64,000 bases of DNA, from positions 667,591 through 731,590 of the forward strand of contig NW_006767447.1 of NCBI RefSeq assembly GCF_000264995.1, read 5' to 3'. Made by a program: the position numbers and the translations under genes. Numbering within the stretch: position 1 is the stretch's first letter; each line of letters opens with the position of its first letter. Positions 33,710 through 45,583 of this stretch are shown piece by piece. Source of the DNA: Punctularia strigosozonata HHB-11173 SS5. Its lineage: Eukaryota; Basidiomycota; Agaricomycetes; Corticiales; Punctulariaceae. Below the pieces are notes generated by a model that was not told the DNA's origin, did no database searches, and worked only from the letters and a program-made list of their open reading frames with translations.

Positions 33710-35585
33710 CTAGTTTGAAACTTCAGCTTCATTAATGTCCATCTGCCGAAACCTCTCCAATGCGTCTTTAGATGCATACTGAGTGCCCGACAGAGTCCAC
33801 TTCAACTTGATGTTGAAAGCCTTCTGCCTCTCCAGCGATAAGCGCTCACATTCCTCGACCAGCTCGAGGGAGGCGCGTTCTCCGGCGACTATTCGCATAT
33901 GGATCTGACGCAGTCTTGGAAGAAGATTGGGGAGTAGGTGTGATGGCGAGAGCAGGAGCGGGAGGATCATTTCGCACGTATATACGTCTGTAATTCGAAG
34001 TTCAATGGCGTTTCCGCAGAGCTCGAGGAAGCGTTTGACGAGCGGGATGTGATCGAGTCTAGCATCCACCGAGACTGACACGAGCTCGTCGAGGCGAAGC
34101 TGGCGCATAAAGTCCAGCGAAGGTTCCCATTCATGTTGGATTGACAGGTTGAGGAGCGGATCATCACCGGGGATGTCGTAGAGCGTTGCATATGCGCGAA
34201 GCTGACGTGCGCTAGACCATCCACGGTAGAAAAGGCGCTGCACGATGGGGCCTTTACCGCTGCATGTGCAATGGTTCTCGAGAAACGCAGACAAAGTATT
34301 AAAATCCGAAGGCTGGACAGAGTCGGAAAGGACCAGTGATATTTTGGCCGTCGAGGGGACCTTGATATGCCGGAGCATGTCACATATACACGCGCCAGGG
34401 CCCGATAGCTCCAGGTTAATTAGTTGGCGTAATCTTGCGGGCTCTGTACGCGCTACCGATGGTATATTCAAGCGATCGCTTCGTCTTGCTGCCACGTCAA
34501 TAACGAGACTGTGCAAGGAGGGCATTGATTCCAGCGCCGTGACCAGTTCTTGGCCAGAAGGACAACAAGCGAGAGGCAACTGGCGCAACTCCAGGCTTGT
34601 CAGTCCTCGGACGAGTGTGTCGTGGTGCAGCATCTGCCACTTGAAATATATACATTCGAGGCGGAGATGGCACATCTTGGGGGCATACAAGTCTAGGAAG
34701 CGATCCGGCAACGCGATCCGAACGTTGTAGAGTCCGGGAGCTGTGATATCGCACTTTTCCAGAAGTGGAGCGCGAGCTGTGAGTATTTCCTCGTTCTTCG
34801 TAATGTAGGGCTCGTGCTGCAAGATAAGGACCCGGATCCGCTCCACATGCTTCAGAGCGTCCAGACTACCCGTATGATCGATGTCCTCCCGCATTCCACG
34901 GGTTACCCTGAAGAAGAGCGGCGCATCTTTCGACCGTGTAAGGAACGTCCGAGTCAATTCGGGCGTAGCGCACGGCACAGTTGTCCAAAGGGCGGCGGCG
35001 CCTAGAGCGACTTGACGCCAGTGTCGGCACACTCGAGTGAAGACGTGGCTGGTAGGAAATGTGGGTTTCGACTCGGGATCTGGCAAACAATCGCGAAAGA
35101 TCGACGCAAGGGTCTCTGCGGGGAGCCACGCGACAAGCGAAAGCTCATTTCGACGTTCACGAAGTTGGCGTGCTTGCTCCAAGAGGTGTTTGGCCTGATC
35201 CAGTAATGTCTCGATCTCGTTGTCGATCTGCCGCTGGGTCTCTTCCAGGTAGTGAACGCCCGCGCGAGCAGCACTAGAGTCAAGAGTTTGATCAAGTTGA
35301 AGTCAGGTATATAGTCACTCACACGAATGGCAACATCAGGACAAGATAAAGAAGCCACTCGCTCAGGGCTGACTGGCAGTTGAAGGACGATAGGTTCGCT
35401 CGATATCGCTTGGACTGAGTAGAGATAGCGAACAAACGCGCTGCTGTGTCTTCGCCACCACCGCGCCACGTGGTTGCGCCTGCTCGGCACATTGACACCG
35501 GGGCGACGGGGTGTCTACTGCCTTGACCCAGTCGAACCAAGTGCTCAATGCTCCTGCTCATAGTCCAGTACATAGAACGAAGCAA
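33710..35585 (-). CDS. F-box-like protein (copy 2)
   Basis: Main exon 35273-33710 encodes a coiled N-terminal segment (QRQIDNEIETLLDQAKHLLE, RQLRERRNEL), an F-box-like domain (WLPAETLASIFRDCLPDP, VCRHWRQVALGAAALWTTVP) and a long LRR-like region. An in-phase upstream exon 35585-35323 (GT-AG intron 35274-35322) supplies a possible start, giving about 608 residues, but its sequence is not family-conserved and the true start may differ. It is paralogous to the gene at 1363. Role: candidate substrate receptor of an SCF ubiquitin ligase. Confidence 0.8.
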
Positions 35586-35754
35586 AACTAGCGAAACCCG
35601 TCTACGTGATTATTGATCCGATGCCCTTCATTTGCATGGACCTCTGATTTATTTTGTTGTAAATGCCTCGGCTTCGCCAGCACATGAAGGTCTCTTCATC
35701 ATCCAAAGAATGGCAGTAAAGAAAAACCGCCCTGCCGCATACCATTCCCCACCC

Positions 35755-36160
35755 TCAGAGCGAGGTCCCCTCCAACCACCGATTTAACATCGCCAGCGTC
35801 TCCTTAGGCTTATCGTGCGGAGCCTTGACCGATGTCTCTTCAACCATTTCTCCTTCAATCAAGAAGACAACTCACCATGTGCCCAGCGCCCACGACAGTT
35901 GCGAACGTCAGCCCGCCGAACTCCCGTACCCGGCCCGCCTTGCCGCCCTCGACCTCCCAACTCCTGAACTTGGATTCTGCGAAGCCCGCCTGGCCCGTCC
36001 ACTCCAGGTTGAGGGCCACGTTGAGGTTTCCGAGCCAGTTGCAGGTCACGTCGTACTCGCCGACATACATCAGTACCTGCTCACTTGCGGAGTCAGCATC
36101 GCTCATGATGCGATGAAGGACAAAGAGGAACGGGCCTTGATACCGCGTTCGAGCAACATT
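35755..36160 (-). pseudogene. Serine carboxypeptidase (peptidase S10) C-terminal remnant
   Basis: Two spliced pieces give the C-terminal end of a carboxypeptidase Y-type enzyme: VLMYVGEYDVTCNWLGN (region of the catalytic Asp), FGGLTFATVVGAGHM (catalytic His), joined by an intron (35824-35875) to APHDKPKETLAMLNRWLEG and a stop. Just upstream a piece reading LLERGIK would normally precede VLMYVG, but no good splice site joins them, and the N-terminal two thirds with the catalytic Ser (GESYGG) are missing. Some frames up to 36480 on the same strand weakly resemble the middle of the family. I infer a truncated, decaying copy. Confidence 0.7.
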
Positions 36161-37778
36161 TGATGCGCGGTGCTGCTGCTTCGGCGGGGCAGGTTTCGGA
36201 GCCGGCCGACCGTCCTGAGTGCGGGGTCGGGTGCAGCGGGGTTGAACGCGGCGCGCTTCCCGTCGTGGTGGGTTAGCGGGGCTGATGGTCTACACGTTCG
36301 TCGGAAACTCTGCCGTTACATACCCGGGTAGGGAGGCGATATGTAGGTGTTTGCATGCCCCTCTGAGCAGACCTTCAGTACCTGGGCGCAAACGTTGTTG
36401 ATGTGCCGGGGTGCGACGCCGAGTTGAAGCTTGAAGCTTTGAACGTCGACGTACGACAAGCAGAGAACGTGCAACGCATGCGCCCGTGATGTTCCGGAAG
36501 GCGGTGTCATGCTACGCGCGCGAGGAGCGGTGAGCCGACCCGCTTCCCGAGTCGCAGAGAGCGTTCGTCGATTGAAGATGTTCGCGGTGACGGAGGGAGA
36601 AAGGGAGGGCTTTAATATGATCAAGAAGGTACCGAAGGCGACATTCCATGAGGGATACGAGACGTGGCTGGTTACAGAGGCGAAGACGATCTTGAAGGAG
36701 TGCATGGGATCCCGGGCGTTGTTGGAGTTGGAGGAGGAGATGGTGTCGTCGGTCAAGAAGGTGCCGAAGGTCAAGAAAGGGCCGCCGGTCGAGGTGGTGC
36801 AAGAAAACAAAGGGTTCATGCGACCCTGACAGATTCGGTTGGCAGTCCATCGTCGGCGGGGTCAATGGGGGAGGTTCGTTGTGCTTTCACTGGCTGAGAA
36901 GATAGGCGATTCCTGTGTAGCAGAGACTATAAGATGCATTTCGAGATGTCATCTTCGAGTCTTTGTACGTCTGTGGAGAATGGATCGTGGTTGCCGCACA
37001 CCACGCGCCTGCGAGAAGCATCAGAAGTCGGCGGATGAGACAGTAGCATACTTCACATTGGAATCGCGAGCCACGGGTGGCCTGAACAAGGGACATTAAT
37101 AACTCACAAGCCGATTGCAGGGCGTCAATAGATCTGAGCCATTAAAAATTGCCGACTTCGTCCAAGAACCGATTCACCGGCACAGAGCAGATGAAGATGC
37201 ATATGTGCGCTTGGAGGCATGTATACGAAACAGCCCTATATCTTGTGCATACGATAGAGACTCGGTGACGTGCAAATTTGCGCGTGTTATTGCTGCCGTT
37301 GAGGCTTGTAGAAGGACGATATCGCGAGCACTTTCAGAGCTGCTAGCGCCCTGCGGTCTTAGCACGATAGACAGCACAATTAAGCATGTTTATATAGCAA
37401 AGTTATGAGAACGATTGCGGCCGGCAGACAAGGAGAGGAATCAAGGGTCCTGGTTGGTTGGAGCCCGTGACTTGGAGGGCGACCTCGATACCGCAGACGC
37501 AGCCGCACGGCCCTTGTCCCACCGCCCGTTCCTGCCACAGCAGTCGCAGCCCGCCTCCGATCCCGTTCTCCCACTCTCATCTCGTCTAACTCCCGGCGCT
37601 GGTTCTCGTCTTGCTCTCGTCTTTCTCGCCTCTATCTCGCTCGACGACCATTATACCCATCTCACCACCACCACCATCACCACCACCACCGGCACTACTT
37701 TTCCTCGGCCTCTGAGCGCCTCTTTCGGGCGACGCCCCACGTTCACTCTACATCGCTTTTCCTTCTGCGCTTCCGCCA
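36161..37778. other. Intergenic with possible relics; promoter of the RasGAP gene
   Basis: A 106-codon plus-strand frame at 36509-36829 (VPKATFHEGYETWLVTEAKT) has no family I recognise and overlaps the possible peptidase relic, so I do not call it a gene. 37500-37778 is strongly pyrimidine-rich with a CACCACCATCACCACC tract near 37665-37690, typical of a basidiomycete promoter and leader. Confidence 0.45.
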
Positions 37779-40684
37779 ATGTCCTATGTCGAGACGTCGA
37801 GCTCGCCGGGGAGCATGTCCTCCCGGCGGGTCACCAACCGCAACACCAATCGCTACAGCGTCACGGCGCTCTTCAGCATGGCTGCCGAGCAGGACGTCGA
37901 AGTGGAGGACGAACTCGCGCGGGGTTCGTAACAACATCTTCTTCTCTCTGCTACCTGCTCCTCGTCTTACGCGCGATCACTCTTCGTGCAGCGCAAAAGC
38001 GACTGAGGGATCTGAAGGCCCGTATCTCTGCCCAGTCGAAGAAGAACTTCGTCCTCGAGCGCGATGTTCGCTATCTCGACTCGCGCATCGCCTTGTTGAT
38101 CGCGAACAGAATGGCGCTGGATGAGGTCAGCACTCACCCCTCTACCGTCTCTAGCATCTCGCGACTGCGCCCGCTGACACACTCCCCCCCTCTATCCGTC
38201 GTAACACCCACTTCCAGCAAAATGAAGTCGAGAAACACTTCGAGGAAGTCGACCCTACGGAGGGCCACTACCCGGACGACCGCAAGATGCAGCAATACTC
38301 CAACCTCTTCTTCCTCCTCCAGTCCGAGCCGCGCCACATCGCCGCCCTCTGCCGGCTCGTGAGCCTGTCCGAGATCGACACCCTGCTCCAGACGGTCATG
38401 TTCACCCTGTATGGAAACCAGTACGAGAGCCGGGAGGAGCACCTGCTCCTCACCATGTTCCAGTCCGTGCTCTCCGCCCAGTTCGAGACCGCGACCGAGT
38501 TCGGGTCTTTGCTTCGTGCCAACACGCCCGTGTCCCGGATGATGACGACCTACACCCGCCGAGGACCGGGTCAGAGCTACCTCAAGAGCGTCCTCGCGGA
38601 GCGGATCAACAGCCTCATCGAACACAAGGACCTCAACCTCGAGATCAACCCCGTCAAGGCGAGTCGCAGTCGTCGTCGTCGTTTTCTTGCACCTCATCGC
38701 TCACGTGCTCTCTCGTACAGGTGTACGAGCAGATGATCAACCAGATCGAGGAAGAGACCGGCTCTTTGCCGCCGACGCTCCCGCGCGGCGTCCCGCCGGA
38801 AGTCGCCTCCGCCAACAGCGACGTGCAGGGCATCATCGCACCGCGCCTCACGGTGCTCATGGAGATCGCGAACAGCTTCCTCGCCACGATCATCGACACC
38901 ATGGAGAGCGTGCCGTACGGTATCCGCTGGATCTGCAAGCAGATCCGGAGCTTGACGCGGGTGTGTAGCCGTTCATCCAAACGGGCTGTGGTCGCACGCT
39001 GACGAACGTGGCGTATTTGCAGAGGAAATACCCGGAGGCGACGGACCACGCGATATGCTCGTTGATCGGCGGCTTCTTCTTCCTCCGGTTCATCAATCCG
39101 GCGATCGTCACGCCCCAAGCATACATGCTGGTCGAAGGCGTACCCTCGAAACATCCCCGGCGAACACTGACCTTGGTATGTCCGGCTCTGGCATCCCTTT
39201 TGGTCACCGTTTGATCTCATATCCATCTGCCCCTCAGATCGCAAAGATGCTGCAGAACCTCGCCAACAAGCCGTCGTACGCGAAGGAGCAGTACATGATG
39301 GCCTTGCATCCGTTCGTCGACAACAACAAGGCGCGAATCAACCAGTTCCTGAACAACCTTTGCGAAGTCGGCGACTTCTATGAAACTCTCGAGGTGAATT
39401 CACTTTCGCCGCCGGATGGGGGTCTTTAGGGTTCTTGCTGATCACGTGCCGTCTCGTAGATGGACCAATACATGGCGCTCTCGAAGAAAGATTTGATGAT
39501 CCACATTACGATGAACGAGCTGTACAACACACATTCATTGATTGTAGCCCATATTGACACACTCGTGCGTCCTCTCATTCCAATCGTATTCATCCGAGCT
39601 GCGGCTGACCTACACGTTCCGCAGTCCCCTAACGACAAGCAACACCTCCGCATCCTCGTCGACGAGCTCGGCCCGGCGCCCTCGCAGGTTCCGCGGAAGG
39701 AGAACCGGACGATCGAGCTGCAGCTGTACAGCCGGTGGGAGACGCCGATCCAGGACATCCAGAGCGCGCTCATGGACTCGGTCTCGTCGAGCGACATGCT
39801 CTACATGGAGACCAAATCCATCTTCGTGCAGCTCATCCGGTCCCTGCCCCAGGCCGCGGGCCGGCCGCCGTACAACCTGCCCGTGATCGCCGAGCGCGCG
39901 GCGACGACGAAGGACGCGACGCTCGTGAGGAAGGGGATCAAGGTGAAGGAGATGCTGCGCGAGCTCGAGGAGACCAAGGTCGTCGACCGCGCGGACGGGT
40001 ACCGGCTCATGCAGGAGGAGGTCGCGGCCGAGCTCGTGCACCTGGGTAATCTGAGGGAGAAGGTCGTGGAGGAGACGCGGAGCCTCGAGGCGGTGTACAA
40101 GACGATCTGCGACCATAACAACTACCTCCGGTCCCAGCTCGAGCAGTACAAGGCGTACCTGCAGAACGTGAGGTTGAACGCGAACAAGGAGAAGGGCGGG
40201 AACGCGGGTGTGGGCGTCGTCGCCGTCGGCGGGAAGGAGAAGAAGCCGGCGAAGGTGGTCGTGCTGGGCCCGTACCGATTCACGCACGCGCAGCTAGAGA
40301 AGGAGGGTATCATCGTGGAGAGCAACGTTCCAGATAATCGGTGATTAGCGTTTAGGTTTTTGAACTTGAACTAGATGACTCACGGTTGATCACGTTGTAG
40401 GCGACCGAACATCTACTTCAATATCACGTCGCCGACACCAGGGACGTACATCATCGCCCTGCACTACAAGGGGCGGGAGAAGGCGATCTTGGAGATGGAC
40501 CTGAAAATCGACGATCTCCTGGAGAAGGTTGGCATCGGCTCCCTTCCCTTGCCCAGCTTGACCTGACTTGTGCCCTTTCCTCCCACAGCAAAAAGACAAC
40601 AAGCATCTCTTGGACCTCGAGTACGTCCAGCTCAACGTGCCGAAGGTGCTCCAGCTGCTGCAAAAGATCTTCGCCAAGCGATGA
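37779..40684 (+). CDS. Ras GTPase-activating protein, S. pombe Gap1/Sar1 type (IQGAP-related)
   Basis: Ten exons: 37779-37923, 37992-38125, 38218-38658, 38721-38960, 39023-39175, 39238-39393, 39460-39564, 39625-40340, 40401-40527, 40589-40684 (770 residues). The RasGAP domain covers about residues 150-460: [20 protein letters not shown] (arginine-finger loop), [29 protein letters not shown] (the FLR...NPA signature), [20 protein letters not shown]. The C-terminal part is a RasGAP_C domain ([34 protein letters not shown]). An N-terminal coiled coil includes [18 protein letters not shown]. It should stimulate GTP hydrolysis by Ras, affecting mating and morphogenesis as known for fission yeast gap1. 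The intron 38659-38720 appears to be GC-AG. Confidence 0.92.
38659..38720 (+). other. Probable GC-AG intron in the RasGAP gene
   Basis: AAG|GCGAGT ... TACAG|GTG joins LEINPVK to VYEQMI in phase 0. Using the nearby GT donor would delete two residues of a conserved stretch, and no other GT keeps the frame. Confidence 0.6.
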
Positions 40685-41408
40685 TCTGGTCGCTCGTGCT
40701 TCCTCCGCTCCGTCTCCCGCTTCGTTGAGTTATTCTTCGGTCTATGTCCTCTTCGCTACCTTCGCACGCTATTTCATCCGAGGACACAACGTTGATGATA
40801 ATACCTTTCCCTGTCGATACCTCTCTCACACTCGTTTCGTCTTGTCTTTCCGTCCTTCTATCTCGTTTCATCTTTCCCTCCGACGGATTCGTGGGGCTGT
40901 TCGATGGTAGTTGACTCGGGCGCGCTCATGGGCGGTTGGTAGATTATGAACTCCTTTCTCTCTTTCTCGCCCCGCGGTGTATATTTATGTATAGTCCTTT
41001 GTGCTCTATCAGGAGAGGAATGGTCATGTTGTTTTTCCGGTCTTCGCCCAAAATCAGGCGTTGAGCTAGTGTGGCTTAAATACTTATTCGAAGCCTATAT
41101 CTGTAAATATGTTTCTTGCCAGTCACCGAAGCGCGAGAACCTAGCTTCTGGCTTCCAGTCGCAACTCCAGATTCAGCTGAATGGAACAAGGGGCAAGACC
41201 AGCGTAGCCGGAATACGCGTTGCATACAGGCATTGAGCCTACATCAGTACGCTCGACGTGCTTGATGTTATGAAAGAGAGCACATTGGTCTTGCATCTCT
41301 TGACATAAGCGAGCGCCAAAGTCTGGTATCATGACTATCCGTTTCATTACGCGACTAATTATCCAGAATATCTGCATCGGATCATCCATTGGAACACTAC
41401 GTATGTCC
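40685..41408. other. Intergenic, convergent 3' ends
   Basis: The RasGAP 3' untranslated region and H7 3' flank; CT-rich from 40780 to 40880. No gene found. Confidence 0.5.
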
Positions 41409-41977
41409 CTAGAGGCTGAGGTCGACCGGGATGCAGCCGATGGAGATGAGGCTCTGCAACAAGGGTGACAGTCAGCGCCAGGGTGCTGTGCGGGAGGCGA
41501 AAGACTGCATACGCTGCTGTTGTCCTCGCAGCAGACGGGGTTGGCAGAGCAGCTATTGCCACCGGCGCCGATGACCGAGATAGGGCTGCAGGTGAGGCCG
41601 ACGAGCACGTCCACATCGCTCAAGACGATGCCAAGCAGACCCAGAAGCGCACTGGCCGAAGGGTCGGTCGCCTGTGATGGAGCGGGCGTAATCAGAAATT
41701 TGCAAAAAGATTGGAAAGTACAGCGAACGGAAATCACCTTCTGGACGCTGTTGCAGCACTGGATGGAGCCGGTGTTGCACTGGCTGGCGGGCTGGGTCGT
41801 TGTGGGCTGGGGGGTCTGTCCAGGAGCTTGAGTGCTGGAGTCGTTATGGACGCTGCTGAAGCGAGGGGTACTCACGACCGTCACGGTCTTGGTCGGGGCA
41901 ACATTACCGGGGGCGGCGGCCGCAAGGACGGTGAAGGTGGCGAGCGCGACGAAAACGGTCTGGATGCGGGCGAACAT
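41409..41977 (-). CDS. Class I hydrophobin H7 (type B)
   Basis: Exons 41977-41876, 41815-41738, 41671-41513, 41453-41409 (127 residues), all introns phase 0 as in H6. Signal peptide [20 protein letters not shown], linker TKTVTV / [12 protein letters not shown], then C-x6-CC, C-x12-C-x5-CC-x12-C ending [10 protein letters not shown]. Exon 3 has the same 159-nt length as in H6. The TATA is at about 42066 and the 19-bp element is 338 nt upstream of the ATG. Secreted hydrophobin by family. Confidence 0.92.
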
Positions 41978-42065
41978 CGTTCGGTATCGAGGGCGGAGGA
42001 TAAGATGAGAATAAGGGATGCTGAGCGTCTGTTGGACTGGAGAATGTGCTGGACGTGTTGCCCTG

Positions 42066-42072
42066 TTATATA
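42066..42072 (-). promoter_or_regulatory. TATA box of hydrophobin H7
   Basis: TTATATA on the plus strand (TATATAA in gene orientation), 89 nt before the ATG. Confidence 0.55.
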
Positions 42073-42314
42073 CCTGAGTCTTGACCGTGAGCGGCTGGCA
42101 CATGAGGTATTTCCCCCGCCATCGCCTCGGACGATGAATGGGACAACCGGTAGAAGTTCCCCGGGATCATACACAGGCAGTTGTAATGAGGTGTCATGGA
42201 ATATCCCCAGATTTGGCATGCATGTTCCGGCTGGTAAGGGTCGGGCTCAGTCGTAGCGGCGTGTGGTGGGTTCGCACTTCCTAGGAAGTTCCCAGCCAAC
42301 GATCGTCGACAGCC

Positions 42315-42333
42315 TGACGTACGCCTGATGTCA
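42315..42333 (-). promoter_or_regulatory. 19-bp type B hydrophobin upstream element (H7)
   Basis: TGACGTACGCCTGATGTCA on the plus strand, i.e. TGACATCAGGCGTACGTCA in gene orientation, 338 nt upstream of the H7 ATG. Identical in sequence, orientation and distance to the H6 element. Confidence 0.75.
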
Positions 42334-44759
42334 CTGGTGAGCGATGGTAGAGGGCACAGGGGCGATGTGTTGAGTGCTCATTCTCTCCGCTGTTCTTCGC
42401 AGCGTACTTCACGATGATGAAATGAAATGAGGCGCCGGGTCGCATGAGACCAACGGGAACGGGTGTCAGAGCCATGGTAGTTCCAATGTTATTTTTGATA
42501 GTACACCGGCTGGGAATCGCGGCCACGAAAGAGGTCATGCGACGAGGTCAATGCGAGGCGCCAGTAGTACAGCAGCTGCATCCACGGAGACAAAGACAGC
42601 CAAGTGCCTTTGAAACGCTGACATAGCCCACTCGTCATCCTCGGTGTTGCTAACCGCAGCGTCATGGGTAATGTAATAGAACCTCCCTGAAACAGAGAGC
42701 TCCGCACTGGCTGATCCGCTACCCCAGATCCCAAGAAGCTGGGCGAGAAGACCGCGTGCAAAGTTCCGAGACACGACTTCGCAAAGTGAAAAGCGCTGAT
42801 GAGGCGGAAATAGAGGAGTTGATGACGGCTCACCGAGTTGAAGAAGACCATGGCGTACACGCGGATGCTGGTGGAAGTCCAAGAGAAGCAAGGGGTCGGT
42901 AGGTAAGTCGTGTTGTTCTTCGCCCGGTCATCATGCTTAAACAATCCGCTGACAGCTGTCGACCAGGATGAATCGGCCGAAGGAAAGACCGGAGACCTCG
43001 TATGCAAATTCGAGTAACATTTTCGAAATGCTTCGGGCGGAGGCTCACGAGTCACGAGTACGGAACTCTCGGTATGTTGAAACGAGTGGAGGAGCCTACA
43101 GTCTCAACGCTAGCCTGCGTGATCGATGATGCCGCCGTAATATAGCGTCGAGTCACAACAATCTTACCTCCTGAATTTTCGACAACCAGCAATCGAAGAG
43201 ATAGCCTTTTGACTACGAGTTTCTTCCGAGATGTATTGTGGAGCAGTCTGCAAGGACTTTCAGACGTGGACCAGAGGAAGGGCTCAGTGCTTCGAATTGA
43301 CAACGGCCATGGCTGGTAAACACCTGGTTGGGTCGCCGCAAGGGACACGGCCATTGCCGCCCGGCGCGTGCAATCAGAGACACTTCTTCGTATTCCGTAT
43401 AGACATCGTCCAGTCTGGCAACTACAACTTCAGAGAAAGCGCAGGACATGTATTTGTTCGCTTTTCCAGTCTACAGTGAGAGCGGGGTAAGAAGAATGCT
43501 AAACGTGGGACCACGCTGTATGCCGTGGGAACCTCGTCGACTGACCTCCTTTTTCCATCCATCCCCCAAAAGCTCGTTCGCCCCCCCCCCCCCGATTACA
43601 GCCTTCCTAAGTATGGCGCATTACAACAAGGATCACACGATGGTAATGAAGTGAATTGACTGGAGTAACTTTAGGCGAGAGAACCTTCGACTGTATTGAG
43701 GCCCAATATCCTCATGACGAGGTTGAGCGCGCAGCGTTTGGAATTTGTTTGTTGTCCACCCTCATGAGTTATAGTCATGGCCGTAGTACCTTCCTATACG
43801 CCCGCATCCTGCGCAACTTGGCGTCAGTGAGTCCCCAATGCTGTTCGTTGTTCTTCACTGATAGTACACAAATATAGCATGGTCATAGCTCGGAGTTGCT
43901 AGCGCAGCTGCATGCATTCGACCTCATGAACGCTCATGGGTCTTATTCGCAGTCGGAACAATCTTTACTTTGCGCGTGGAGCAACAATGACCGCCTTGTC
44001 CCCGCTGGCAGTTACATCATCGAACCGCTGTGTGAGAGTATTGCTGCCCAGTGCCAGCTCTTCTAGCAGCAGTGCCACAATGGGCGGAAATGCATGTATG
44101 AGGTCTACTGTTTCTCCTTCCGACAGTGCCGTTATTCTGCTCTCATGAACACCAGGGCTCGCGCCAAATGAGGAGGAAAAGCCGGCCGCCGTGCCGTTCA
44201 TACCGCGTCGAGTGGAGCACTCTATGTTCGACATTCAGTCATAGCGGCAAGTCGTCCACTATGATCCCCTGGAATAACCACACACATTTGTTGGCACAGA
44301 AAGCAGCTGATTCAGCCAACGTTGGTTACGGGGTCAGAAACAACGGGGAAACGCTGCAGTCTGTTCAGTTTCGCGCAGCATATATCCACCTTCCTCCTTG
44401 CGACGCTCCCGCGGCGCACATTTTTGTCTTTCACCGCTACGAAAACATCAGTACGTGCAGAAGTGATGGTACTATTTTCTGGGGGAGGCTGCCGTCTGTG
44501 ATTGTCCAGCAGTTCTCCCCGAGAGGGAACATCAACTCCCACTAACTTCGTGCTCTTCCATGGCGCATGGCATCGGTCTCTCGTTTCAGCGACACATGGA
44601 GTGACGCATCCGACATAAAGAGCCAGAAAATTACGGCCTTCTTGTATTTTTACTGGGTACAAAACGGCAACAGTTTGTCGCAGTTCCACAACAAGTCGCA
44701 ACAATCACTGGTGAAAGCACTCTGGCAGCCACCTCGTCAGCACTACCAACACAGCTACC
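42334..44759. other. Gene-poor region with a 13-base C tract
   Basis: No gene could be supported. Minus-strand frames at 42500-43050 and 43210-43450 have some coding-like stretches but no conserved motif and no consistent splice plan; they may be relics. A run of 13 C lies at 43581-43593. The last 100 bp are the promoter of H8, where no clear TATA is seen. Confidence 0.45.
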
Positions 44760-45231
44760 ATGTTCAAACTCTCCTCCGCTGTCCTCATCGCGACTTCATC
44801 GTTTGCGGTCCTTGCCACGGCCTCCCCGGCACAGATTGCCGCTCGTCAAAGCTGCAACACTGGCTCCCTTCAGTGCTGCGACAGCACCACCACATCCAAC
44901 GACCCTTTAACTTCCTCGCTTCTCGGCTTGCTCGGCATCAATGTTTCCGGTTCGTAGCATCCATTCTGTTTTACGACCGATGCTCACAATGCTTGGCTGC
45001 ATACTAGGTGTCGACGTGCCGATCGGTGTCAGCTGCTCACCTATCAGCGTCGCTGGGATTGGTGGAAACAGCTGCAGCGCTAGCCCCGTCTGCTGCCAGA
45101 GCACTGAAGATGGTGAGCTCGCTATGCTTCGCCCCGCGATTCCTTAGTGAACACTTGATACTCTCGTAGCAGAGGGTTTACTCTCCGGCCTGGTCGGGAT
45201 CGGCTGTGTTCCCGTTGATGCATCTCTGTGA
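44760..45231 (+). CDS. Class I hydrophobin H8 (type A, plus strand)
   Basis: Exons 44760-44949, 45008-45112, 45170-45231 (118 residues), the same exon lengths as H5 (190/105/62). Signal peptide MFKLSSAVLIATSSFAVLA; C-x6-CC, C-x12-C-x5-CC, last C in GLVGIGCVPVDASL. Intron 1 again starts GTTCGT. H5 and H8 are evident paralogs sitting one in each hydrophobin block. Intact and expected to be functional. Confidence 0.93.
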
Positions 45232-45583
45232 TCCATGGAATTAATTAAACTGCTTGCGCCGTTTCTGCCATGTTAACTTTGACAAAATCGATGTATAGAT
45301 GTGAACAATAGCGAACTGAATTTTATTCGTCGTTACCCGTGTATTATGGTCGGAAGGCTGTGACAGTATGCAGCACTATGAGAGCTCGGATCGATGAATA
45401 TCTTCATTTGGTATACACGTCAGACACTGCAATGTGATGCTACTCAAATTGAGGACAGATGATATACTCATTTCATAAATAAATAACAAGTTTCTTCATC
45501 ACGGGGTAGCCGTTTAAATCATCCACGGGGGCTCATACACCGAAACCGTAGAAATGTGTAGAACCATCGTCGCATGGAGTTCA
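45232..45583. other. Short AT-rich intergenic region
   Basis: 352 bp between the converging H8 and broken H9; AATAAATAA-type sequence near 45476-45488 may serve polyadenylation. Confidence 0.4.

Noticed and set aside
36509-36829. 106-codon plus-strand frame as a gene
   Set aside because: No recognisable family or splicing, and it overlaps minus-strand sequence that weakly resembles the carboxypeptidase.
37779-40684. Reading the RasGAP gene as a full IQGAP
   Set aside because: No calponin-homology domain, IQ motifs or WW domain are present; length and RasGAP plus RasGAP_C order match the shorter Gap1/Sar1 type.
43581-43593. Run of 13 C as a regulatory element or recombination site
   Set aside because: A lone homopolymer without flanking structure; may be a slippage tract or a sequencing artefact.
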